The notes under the pieces: model-generated | What the model saw: the letters and a program-made list of their open reading frames with translations, nothing else | The model's database searches: none | Told to the model about the DNA's origin: nothing | Program-made: the position numbers and the translations under genes | Assembly: GCA_947480815.1 (NCBI GenBank) | Contig: CANKEA010000077.1 | Location: 1 to 6,296 of the forward strand | Reading direction: 5' to 3' | Length of the DNA stretch: 6,296 nt | DNA from: Caulobacterales bacterium | GTDB lineage: Bacteria; Pseudomonadota; Alphaproteobacteria; Caulobacterales; Caulobacteraceae | In this document: piece by piece, positions 1 through 4,882 of the stretch | Position numbering within the stretch: the first letter of the stretch is position 1 | Layout of the letters: each line of letters begins with the position of its first letter

Positions 1-83
1 GACGGATTAGGGTCCAAAAACCCAAGGCGTTCCAGGGCTTTGCTGGGAATGTCCCGTGTGGGAGTGAAGTCTGTCAGACCCGC
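1..83. other. Non-coding 3' flank of tRNA-Ser, dyad-rich; possible integration-site flank
   Basis: No credible coding region is seen. The segment begins right after the encoded CCA of the minus-strand tRNA-Ser and contains closely packed inverted repeats: TCCC-GTGT-GGGA at 52-63, and TTCCAG (30-35) against CTGGGAA (43-49), which pair as six base pairs with one bulged base. A weak GGGT/ACCC dyad lies near 10-23. The 3' ends of tRNA-Ser genes are common attachment sites for tyrosine-recombinase elements, so this could be an att flank or the leader of an integrase gene outside the window. No integrase is visible here, so that is inference. It could equally be the tRNA trailer and an ordinary intergenic spacer. 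Confidence 0.3.
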
Positions 84-173
84 TGGCGGTGAGAGAGGGA
101 TTCGAACCCTCGTTAGGCTTTCACCTAAACACGCTTTCCAAGCGTGCGCGATCGACCACTCCGCCACCTCACC
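84..173 (-). tRNA. tRNA-Ser (anticodon GGA), CCA encoded
   Basis: This serine tRNA reads UCC and UCU codons. Read on the minus strand, the acceptor 5' arm GGTGAGG (173-167) pairs with the 3' arm at 94-88, with one G-U at the last pair. The discriminator is G (87) and CCA is encoded (86-84). The anticodon arm has stem CACGC/GCGTG around the loop TTGGAAA, giving anticodon GGA at 139-137. A long class II variable arm with stem TTAGG/CCTAA is typical of tRNA-Ser. The T arm is GAGGG-TTCGAAT-CCCTC. The D-arm region carries the usual GGCGGAGTGGTCGA sequence. No defect is visible. Confidence 0.97.
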
Positions 174-217
174 GCAGCTGGGACAAGAAGGCTTGTGACC
201 TCCGGCCGGATCGGTGC

Positions 218-245
218 GAATATACGAGCGCGGCGGCTGCGACAA
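218..245 (-). promoter_or_regulatory. Probable sigma-70-type promoter of tRNA-Ser
   Basis: On the minus strand TTGTCGC (245-239) is followed after 13 nt by GTATATTC (225-218). This resembles the Caulobacter housekeeping pattern TTGACGS-N10-14-GCTANAWC. It would start transcription near 210, giving a leader of about 35-40 nt before the mature tRNA 5' end at 173. It was identified by eye from the motif, spacing and position; no transcription start is known. Confidence 0.5.
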
Positions 246-258
246 GGCTTGGAGGCAA

Positions 259-290
259 TTGGCACCAATTCTTCGTTGGCATCCTATATT
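259..290 (+). promoter_or_regulatory. Possible msrA promoter
   Basis: CCTATATT (283-290) is the best -10-like sequence upstream of msrA and lies in a locally AT-rich patch 36 nt before the start codon. The best -35 candidate, TTGGCA (259-264), is rather far away (18-20 nt spacer depending on how the -10 is framed), and a second TTGGCA at 276-281 is too close. Only the -10 part is convincing. Confidence 0.3.
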
Positions 291-325
291 TATAGGGTCC
301 GCTGATCGAAGGAGACCTATCCACC

Positions 326-961
326 ATGCTGTTCGCCAGAAAGCCCACCGCCTTGATCGACGCCGCTCAAGCCCTGCCCGGGCGCGCAGACCCGATCCCC
401 ACAGCCTCTGTAAGCGCCGTCAATGGCCTTGCCTTGAGGGGCCCCTATTCTGATGGCCTAGAGATGGCGATTTTCGCCCTGGGGTGCTTCTGGGGGGCTG
501 AGTGGCTGTTCTGGCGGCTACCGGGCGTCAAGGTGACTGCCGTGGGCTATGCGGGGGGCTTCACGCCTAACCCCACCTATGAAGAAGCCTGCAGTGGCCG
601 CACCGGCCACACTGAAGCGGTGCTGGTGGTGTACGACCCCACGCTGATCGCCTACGAGGCCCTGCTCAAGACGTTCTGGGAAGCTCACGACCCGACCCAG
701 GGCATGCGCCAGGGCAATGATGTCGGCACCCAGTACCGCTCGGCAATCTATACCACCACGCTGGCCCAGGCGGCGGCTGTGGCCAAGTCAGAGGCCGACT
801 ATGCGGCGGCCTTGGCCGCACGTGGCATGGGCCCAATCACGACGGAATGCGCCCCGGCTGGACCGTTCTATTTTGCCGAGGCCTACCATCAGCAGTATCT
901 GCACAAGAATCCCGGTGGCTATTGCGGCTTGCAGGGCACCGGCGTGTTCTTCCCGAACTGA
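326..961 (+). CDS. msrA: Peptide methionine sulfoxide reductase MsrA
   Basis: A cytoplasmic thiol enzyme that reduces the S-epimer of methionine sulfoxide in proteins back to methionine, using thioredoxin, as part of oxidative-damage repair. The 211-residue product matches the long E. coli-type MsrA (about 212 aa) end to end, including the N-terminal extension with ALPGR (16-20). The catalytic motif GCFWG has nucleophile Cys54. [15 protein letters not shown] (82-91), [12 protein letters not shown] and GTQYRSAIY are all present. The C-terminal NPGGYCG carries resolving Cys200. The second C-terminal cysteine of the E. coli enzyme (in GVCLP) is Phe208 here, and an extra Cys175 appears in [10 protein letters not shown], so thiol recycling may differ. 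The ATG at 326 is preceded by AAGGAGA (309-315) with a 10-nt spacer. The gene stands alone between the tRNA promoter region and a convergent DUF983 gene. Family assignment is certain; the remark on recycling is inference. Confidence 0.97.
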   Translation: MLFARKPTALIDAAQALPGRADPIPTASVSAVNGLALRGPYSDGLEMAIFALGCFWGAEWLFWRLPGVKVTAVGYAGGFTPNPTYEEACSGRTGHTEAVLVVYDPTLIAYEALLKTFWEAHDPTQGMRQGNDVGTQYRSAIYTTTLAQAAAVAKSEADYAAALAARGMGPITTECAPAGPFYFAEAYHQQYLHKNPGGYCGLQGTGVFFPN

Positions 962-968
962 GCCAGCT

Positions 969-1008
969 GCGGGCGTGCTTTCGAGTTGCGCCCGCCTTCG
1001 CCTGTTTT
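969..1008 (+). terminator. Probable msrA terminator
   Basis: A perfect 7-bp GC stem, GCGGGCG (969-975) with CGCCCGC (989-995), encloses a 13-nt loop starting 7 nt after the msrA stop. A short TGTTTT tract follows at 1003-1008, 7 nt after the stem. The loop is long and the T tract is displaced, so this is a moderate rather than classic intrinsic terminator. It could also stop read-through from the convergent DUF983 gene. The rest of the 962-1090 spacer shows nothing convincing. Confidence 0.4.
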
Positions 1009-1090
1009 GGTCCTGGCAGCGCCGAGATAAGACATTTGCTGATGCTCACGGCGTTCCAATCGCCCGTGTGCCGGCTATTCGTGCCGCGCG

Positions 1091-1468
1091 CTAGGTGACG
1101 GGGTCCAGCTTGCCCAGGCGGATGAACCACAGCGCACCGATGAATGCCCCCTTGATCCGCGGCAGCAGCAGCAGGGTCAGGACTAACAACGGTATCAGGG
1201 TCAGGGGCAGCACTATCACCGGCGAACTTTTCCAGATGAACGGGAAGATCAGCAGCGGAGCCACAACCAGGTGGCCAACGATCAGAATGGTGAAATAGGC
1301 CGGGCCGTCATCGGCCGGATAATGCGCTAGCTCATGGCCGCAGGCCGCGCATACCGAATCGACCTTCAGGTATTTGCGATACAGCTTGCCCTGGCCGCAG
1401 CTGGGGCAACGCTCCGCTAGACCGCGCCGAAGACCAAGGGATAGGCTAGGCTTGGTGTCGTCTTTCAT
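1091..1468 (-). CDS. DUF983 family zinc-ribbon membrane protein
   Basis: A 125-residue protein of unknown biochemical function. The N-terminal RRGLAERCPSCGQGKLY and the following CAACG place Cys21, Cys24, Cys40 and Cys43 as two CxxC pairs, a likely zinc ribbon. The family signature HYPADDGPAYFTILIVGHLVV (49-69) leads into two hydrophobic segments, about 59-78 and 82-102. The C-terminal part ends KGAFIGALWFIRLGKLDPVT. It is therefore an inner-membrane protein with a cytosolic or interfacial metal site. Length is usual for DUF983. The ATG at 1468 is the only sensible start: an in-frame TGA lies three codons upstream. No Shine-Dalgarno is visible, so translation may be leaderless (see the promoter candidate at 1476-1504). 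It lies 98 nt downstream of the same-strand DUF6481 gene, separated by a strong stem-loop, so it is probably its own transcription unit. Confidence 0.9.
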   Translation of the reverse strand: MKDDTKPSLSLGLRRGLAERCPSCGQGKLYRKYLKVDSVCAACGHELAHYPADDGPAYFTILIVGHLVVAPLLIFPFIWKSSPVIVLPLTLIPLLVLTLLLLPRIKGAFIGALWFIRLGKLDPVT

Positions 1469-1475
1469 AGCTGCT

Positions 1476-1504
1476 CATATGGTGCCGCAGCATGCCACAT
1501 CCAA
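1476..1504 (-). promoter_or_regulatory. Possible promoter of the DUF983 gene
   Basis: On the minus strand TTGGAT (1504-1499), a 17-nt spacer and CATATG (1481-1476) precede the ATG at 1468 by 7 nt. The hexamers are weak matches, but the spacing is right, and initiation would fall at or next to the start codon. That would explain the missing ribosome-binding site through a leaderless mRNA. Low certainty. Confidence 0.25.
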
Positions 1505-1530
1505 GGTGACCCGACGCCGCAGGCCGAGAC

Positions 1531-1564
1531 CGTGTGAGAGGCTAGGGCCTCTCCCACGCATTTT
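1531..1564. terminator. Strong stem-loop after the DUF6481 gene, terminator-like
   Basis: CGTG-T-GAGAGGC (1531-1542), a TAGG loop and GCCTCTC-C-CACG (1547-1558) form an 11-bp stem with one T/C mismatch. It starts about 8 nt past the stop codon of the minus-strand DUF6481 gene, the usual place for its terminator. The T tract (ATTTT, 1560-1564) is on the plus-strand 3' side, so as an intrinsic terminator it is better formed for plus-strand transcription. On the minus strand the hairpin is followed by GGTCTCGG with no T run. It may act as a transcript-end stabiliser for DUF6481, a block to antisense transcription, or both. Confidence 0.6.
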
Positions 1565-1566
1565 GA

Positions 1567-1923
1567 TCAGCCGGTGCGGCGTATCGCCTGATTGCTTGTC
1601 CGCTTCAGGCGGGCCGCTTCCTTGATGGCGGCCTTGCGGGCCTTGCGCTCAGCGCGGCGGGCTTCGTCGGAGTCTTCGGCGATTTTGACCTCAGCCTGCA
1701 CTGCGGCGGCTTCGGCGGCGAGGCGGGCGGCTTCCTTGGCCGCCTTGGCTTCGGCGCGCGCTGCGCGGACCTGGGCCAGTTCGGCGTCGCGTACCAGGCT
1801 ACGGTCCTCAATCACCGGTGCGGTGACGGTAGGCTTGGGCTTGAATTTGGCGAGGAGGGCTTGTTTGGCGGCGGCTGAGGCCGCGGCACGGTCTTGGAAG
1901 CTATTCTTCTTTAGGTCTTGCAT
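1567..1923 (-). CDS. DUF6481 family protein (small, basic, Ala-rich coiled coil)
   Basis: A 118-residue protein of unknown function that I recognise as DUF6481, common in alphaproteobacteria. The conserved N-terminus is MQDLKKNSFQDRAAASAAAK. A basic Pro-containing linker follows (KFKPKPTVTAP, about 26-36), then a long charged Ala/Glu/Lys/Arg helix from about 45 to 108, probably a coiled coil, ending in a basic tail. It contains no Cys, Trp or Tyr and has no signal peptide or membrane segment, so it is likely cytoplasmic. The frame is open to 2046, but residues encoded by 1924-2046 look non-coding, and the family N-terminus fits the ATG at 1923. The ribosome site is weak (GAAAG). It lies 189 nt after the 53-codon gene, so it probably has its own promoter, though I could not pick one out. 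The family call is from recall of the N-terminal signature. Confidence 0.8.
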   Translation of the reverse strand: MQDLKKNSFQDRAAASAAAKQALLAKFKPKPTVTAPVIEDRSLVRDAELAQVRAARAEAKAAKEAARLAAEAAAVQAEVKIAEDSDEARRAERKARKAAIKEAARLKRTSNQAIRRTG

Positions 1924-2112
1924 GGGGCTTTCGGATGGGTGGATCGGATCAGGGCAATGAGGGCGGGGCGCGGCAAACTCAAGCGCCGCAGGGCATCCCG
2001 TTCCTATCGCCTCGTGCTCATAAGCCTGTTCGCATTCGAAAGCCACCGTCGCGCCGTCTCAGGCATGAAATTTCTTGGCGGTTACGCAATCGAGATGTGG
2101 CACGGTCGGCCT
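1924..2112. other. Intergenic gap with no confident feature
   Basis: This spacer lies between the stop of the 53-codon gene and the chosen DUF6481 start. On the minus strand I see no good TTGACG/GCTANAWC pair, no strong hairpin after the small gene, and no conserved-looking peptide. Promoter elements for DUF6481 presumably lie here but are not evident by eye. Confidence 0.4.
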
Positions 2113-2274
2113 CTATTTCTTCATCCAAGGCTTGGACTTGCCGGCCTGGACGCCCGCAGATTGCTCGCGCTGGAACTTGCCGCCACGCGGCGGCTGGGGC
2201 TTGGCGTCAATCGCCGCCTGTTTGAGGCGCAGGGCGCGCTGCATCGGGGTTTCGGGCTTGGCGTCGTCGGACAT
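2113..2274 (-). CDS. Small basic hypothetical protein downstream of lepA (53 aa)
   Basis: Function unknown. The product begins MSDDAKPETPMQRALRLKQA and ends GKSKPWMKK. It has an acidic N-terminus, a short basic amphipathic helix (about 10-25), a Pro/Gly-rich turn (AKPQPPRGGKF, 24-34) and a Lys-rich tail, with no Cys, signal peptide or membrane segment. I recall similar short proteins ending in a KSKPW-type tail in related alphaproteobacteria but cannot name a family. The frame is open upstream to 2427, but that part runs through the lepA 3' end in another frame, so the ATG at 2274, 25 nt after the lepA stop, is the sensible start. Spacing suggests cotranscription with lepA; no strong ribosome site is visible. 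Composition and tail suggest a nucleic-acid or ribosome contact, which is inference only. Confidence 0.7.
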   Translation of the reverse strand: MSDDAKPETPMQRALRLKQAAIDAKPQPPRGGKFQREQSAGVQAGKSKPWMKK

Positions 2275-2299
2275 GGTCGCAAGCCTAGCATACCGCGGC

Positions 2300-4108
2300 T
2301 CAATCGTTGTCCATCTTAAGCGCGGCGATAAAGGCTTCCTGCGGAATTTCCACCTTGCCGAACTGGCGCATACGCTTCTTGCCCTCTTTCTGCTTGTCGA
2401 GGAGCTTGCGCTTGCGGCTGGCGTCACCGCCGTAGCACTTGGCGGTTACGTCCTTACGCAGGGCCCGAACCGTCTCGCGGGCAATGATCCGGCCACCGAT
2501 CGCCGCCTGGATCGGAATTACAAACATATGCTGCGGGATCAGGTCCTTCATCTTCTCGCACATGCCGCGACCCCGGCTCTCGGCCCGGTCACGGTGCACC
2601 AGCATGGAGAGAGCATCCACGGGCTCGCTATTGACCAGAATGGACATCTTCACCAGGTCGCCCGCACGGTAGTCCTCCAGCTGATAGTCAAAGCTGGCGT
2701 AGCCGCGGCTGATGGATTTGAGGCGGTCGTAAAAGTCGAACACCACCTCGTTCAGCGGCAGGTCATAAATCACCATCGCCCGCCCGCCGACATAGCTCAG
2801 CTCGCGCTGCACGCCTCGGCGGTCCTGGCAAAGCTTAAGCACCCCACCGAGGTATTCGTCCGGCGTGAAGATGGTGGCCTTGATCCAAGGCTCCATGATC
2901 GACTCGATCTGCATCGGATCGGGCAGGTCGGCTGGATTGTGCAGTTCCACCTGCTCGCCGTTGCGCAGGTTGATCTTGTAAACCACCGACGGCGCGGTCG
3001 CGATCAGGTCGAGATCGAACTCGCGGCTCAGCCGTTCCTGTATGATCTCAAGGTGCAGCAACCCCAGGAAGCCGCACCGGAAGCCAAAGCCCAGCGCCGC
3101 ACTGCTCTCCATCTCATAGGTAAAGCTGCCGTCGTTAAGCCTAAGCCGGCCCACCGCGTTGCGCAGATCGTCGAAATCGGCGGCGTCCACCGGGAACAGG
3201 CCGCAGAACACCACTGGCTGCACGTCCTTGAACCCGGCCAAGGGCTTGTCGGTCGGTCGGCGCTCGTCGGTGATGGTATCGCCCACAGCGGCGTCGGCCA
3301 CTTCCTTGATCTGGGCTGTGATGAAACCCACCTCGCCCGGGCCCAGGCTGTCGACGGGCGTGTTCTTGGGCTTGAACACCCCAACGCGGTCGATCAGGTG
3401 TGTCGAGCCGTGCTGCATCATCTGAATGCGTTGGCCGGCCTTCAGTGTGCCGTCAAACACCCGCACCAGTACCACCACCCCCAGGTAGGCGTCGTACCAG
3501 GCATCGACCAGCAGGGCCTTCAGTGGCGCGTTCACATCCCCCTTGGGCGGGGGCAGGCGGGTGACGATTGCCTCCAGCACATCGTGGATACCAAGGCCGC
3601 TCTTAGCGCTGGCCATTACGGCGTCCGACGCGTCCAGTCCGATCAGGTCCTCGATCTGAGCCCGCACCCGCTCGGGCTCTGCGGCGGGTAGGTCGATCTT
3701 ATTGAGCACCGGCACGATCTCGTGGTCGGCCTCAATGGCGGAATAGACATTGGCCAGGGTCTGGGCTTCGACGCCCTGACTAGCGTCCACCACCAGGATC
3801 GAACCCTCGCAGGCGGCCAGCGATCGGCTGACCTCATAGGCGAAGTCCACATGCCCCGGCGTGTCCATCAGGTTCAGGATGTAGGTCTCGCCGTCGTCGG
3901 CCTTGTATTCCAGGCGAACGGTTTGGGCTTTGATCGTAATGCCGCGCTCGCGCTCGATCTCCATATTGTCGAGCACCTGGGCGCTCATCTCCCGCGCGGT
4001 CAGCCCGCCGGTTTCCTGGATCAGGCGGTCGGATAGCGTCGACTTGCCGTGGTCGATGTGGGCCACGATCGAGAAGTTACGGATATGGGAGAGCGGCGTG
4101 CCAGACAT
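2300..4108 (-). CDS. lepA: Elongation factor 4 (LepA), back-translocating ribosomal GTPase
   Basis: A translational GTPase that binds the ribosome, implicated in back-translocation or remodelling of stalled ribosomes and in 30S biogenesis. The 602-residue product is full length (E. coli about 599). All G motifs are intact: P-loop AHIDHGKS (16-23), switch I RGITIK (55-60), DTPGH with catalytic-type His86 (82-86), NKID (136-139) and SAK (167-169). Domain II spans about 185-285 and the EF-G-like domain III about 295-380, including [16 protein letters not shown]. Domain V is about 400-490. The LepA-specific C-terminal domain follows and contains [20 protein letters not shown] (557-576) and a basic tail. 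The start gives the canonical LepA N-terminus [16 protein letters not shown]. The leader lacks a clear Shine-Dalgarno. lepA is divergent from eipA across a 141-nt region carrying a CtrA box, and a 53-codon gene follows after 25 nt. E. coli places lepA before lepB; that arrangement is absent here. Confidence 0.98.
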   Translation of the reverse strand: MSGTPLSHIRNFSIVAHIDHGKSTLSDRLIQETGGLTAREMSAQVLDNMEIERERGITIKAQTVRLEYKADDGETYILNLMDTPGHVDFAYEVSRSLAACEGSILVVDASQGVEAQTLANVYSAIEADHEIVPVLNKIDLPAAEPERVRAQIEDLIGLDASDAVMASAKSGLGIHDVLEAIVTRLPPPKGDVNAPLKALLVDAWYDAYLGVVVLVRVFDGTLKAGQRIQMMQHGSTHLIDRVGVFKPKNTPVDSLGPGEVGFITAQIKEVADAAVGDTITDERRPTDKPLAGFKDVQPVVFCGLFPVDAADFDDLRNAVGRLRLNDGSFTYEMESSAALGFGFRCGFLGLLHLEIIQERLSREFDLDLIATAPSVVYKINLRNGEQVELHNPADLPDPMQIESIMEPWIKATIFTPDEYLGGVLKLCQDRRGVQRELSYVGGRAMVIYDLPLNEVVFDFYDRLKSISRGYASFDYQLEDYRAGDLVKMSILVNSEPVDALSMLVHRDRAESRGRGMCEKMKDLIPQHMFVIPIQAAIGGRIIARETVRALRKDVTAKCYGGDASRKRKLLDKQKEGKKRMRQFGKVEIPQEAFIAALKMDND

Positions 4109-4169
4109 GGGTCGCGTCTAGCAGGTCTGGCCGCTACAGGGAAAGAGTGCCTGGCGCGCGTGGGGCGTA

Positions 4170-4185
4170 GTTAACCGGTCTTTAA
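4170..4185. promoter_or_regulatory. CtrA-binding box (TTAA-N7-TTAAC) between lepA and eipA
   Basis: On the minus strand 4185-4170 reads TTAA-AGACCGG-TTAAC, a full match to the consensus bound by the cell-cycle response regulator CtrA of alphaproteobacteria. On the plus strand it reads TTAA-N7-TTAAT. It is the only such pair I found in the window. Its centre lies about 70 nt from both start codons. The eipA side has more AT-rich sequence where a -10 could sit (around 4199-4207), while the lepA side is very GC-rich next to the box, so eipA is the likelier target. Occupancy is inferred from the motif and from eipA being reported as CtrA-regulated in Brucella. Confidence 0.65.
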
Positions 4186-4213
4186 TCGACGCAGCGGAAA
4201 CAATGATGGTGAA

Positions 4214-4229
4214 AAGCTCGGGGGAGCTT
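4214..4229 (+). repeat. Perfect inverted repeat in the eipA leader
   Basis: AAGCTC-GGGG-GAGCTT is a perfect 6-bp stem with a 4-nt loop, placed between the CtrA box and the eipA Shine-Dalgarno (AGGAGA, 4238-4243). If transcription starts around 4205-4213, this hairpin would form the very 5' end of the mRNA and could protect it or tune translation. It could also be chance or a protein-binding palindrome. Confidence 0.4.
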
Positions 4230-4249
4230 ATTCGATCAGGAGACCGATC

Positions 4250-4864
4250 ATGGATCGCCGCGCCCTCATAACTGCCGGACTGGCGCTCAGCGCCACCACC
4301 GTCGCCGCAAGTCGCGCGGCCGCGCAGCCGACTCCCGGCGCCGCGAATGAGGCCAAGGTCGGCTCGGGTACCGCACCGGCTTCGACCTATACGGCAGAGG
4401 AACTGGTCAAACGCATATCCGATGCGCTCGGCGTCACGGTAGAGGCCGCCGGTGGCGCACTCGAGCGGGTGCTCAAAGACAATGGCCGACCCACTGGCTA
4501 CATCGCCGGTGAGGAAGCCTCGGGTGCCATGACGGTGGGCCTGCGTTACGGCCGTGGCCTGCTCTACATGAAGGATCGCCCCACCCAGGACGTGTTCTGG
4601 CAGGGCCCCAGCATCGGCTGGGACCTGGGCGGAAACGCCAGCCGGGTCTTCACCCTGTGCTACGACCTGCAATACCCCGACGCCATTTTCCGCCGCTTTC
4701 CCGGCGTTGACGGCAGCGCCTATCTGGTCGGAGGCCTGGGGGTGAACTATGCGCGCGCCGACGGCATCACCTTGGCCCCGATCCGTGCCGGTGTGGGCCT
4801 GCGCCTAGGGGCCAATGTCGGCTACCTGTCCTACAGCCGCAAACGCAACATCTGGCCGTTCTAG
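4250..4864 (+). CDS. eipA: EipA family (DUF1134) periplasmic envelope-integrity protein
   Basis: A secreted periplasmic protein of the EipA/DUF1134 family, which in Brucella supports cell-envelope integrity and virulence and folds as a small beta-barrel; no enzymatic activity is established. The 204-residue product has an N-terminal signal peptide: DRRALI with twin Arg3-Arg4, a hydrophobic stretch to about 20, and a probable cleavage after Ala25 (RAAA/QPT). The twin arginine allows Tat export, but Sec is possible. The mature part opens with a low-complexity linker, then YTAEELVKRISDALG (47-61). The conserved core includes GYIAGEEASGAMTVGLRYG (83-101), WQGPSIGWDLGG (117-128), PGVDGSAYLVGGLGVNY (151-167) and the C-terminal PIRAGVGLRLGANVGYLSYS (177-196), ending NIWPF. 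The ATG has a good AGGAGA six nt upstream. A CtrA box lies about 65 nt upstream. It converges on the PepSY gene with an 18-nt gap. Confidence 0.95.
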   Translation: MDRRALITAGLALSATTVAASRAAAQPTPGAANEAKVGSGTAPASTYTAEELVKRISDALGVTVEAAGGALERVLKDNGRPTGYIAGEEASGAMTVGLRYGRGLLYMKDRPTQDVFWQGPSIGWDLGGNASRVFTLCYDLQYPDAIFRRFPGVDGSAYLVGGLGVNYARADGITLAPIRAGVGLRLGANVGYLSYSRKRNIWPF

Positions 4865-4882
4865 CCCAGCGAGCGATGAACC

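Noticed and set aside
89..295. 68-codon plus-strand frame over the tRNA
   Set aside because: Its first part is antisense to tRNA-Ser and the rest is the promoter spacer; it is not protein-like.
837..1130. 97-codon minus-strand frame over the msrA 3' end
   Set aside because: It overlaps msrA antisense and has no recognisable motif.
1924..2046. 41-codon N-terminal extension of the DUF6481 frame
   Set aside because: The extension has several Cys, Pro and His residues unlike the protein body, and the family N-terminus starts at the ATG at 1923.
2275..2427. 51-codon extension of the 53-residue gene into lepA
   Set aside because: This part is an out-of-frame reading of the lepA 3' end with shadow-like composition; the ATG at 2274 directly follows the lepA stop.
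2078..2453. The string TTGGCGGTTACG occurs near 2076-2087 and again near 2439-2450
   Set aside because: Only two short copies exist, one inside lepA codons; no further structure links them, so it is probably coincidence.
2075..3691. A 538-codon plus-strand open frame antisense to lepA
   Set aside because: It lies opposite the intact lepA gene, has no family motif, and is explained by the GC-rich codon bias of lepA leaving the mirrored frame open.
4117..4122. GCTAGA on the minus strand as a -10 for lepA
   Set aside because: It lies 9 nt from the start codon, but no acceptable -35 is found at the right distance, so I did not list it as a promoter.
4118..4672. A 184-codon minus-strand frame opposite eipA and its leader
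   Set aside because: It overlaps a clear DUF1134 gene and the CtrA/leader region, and its translation has no recognisable domain.
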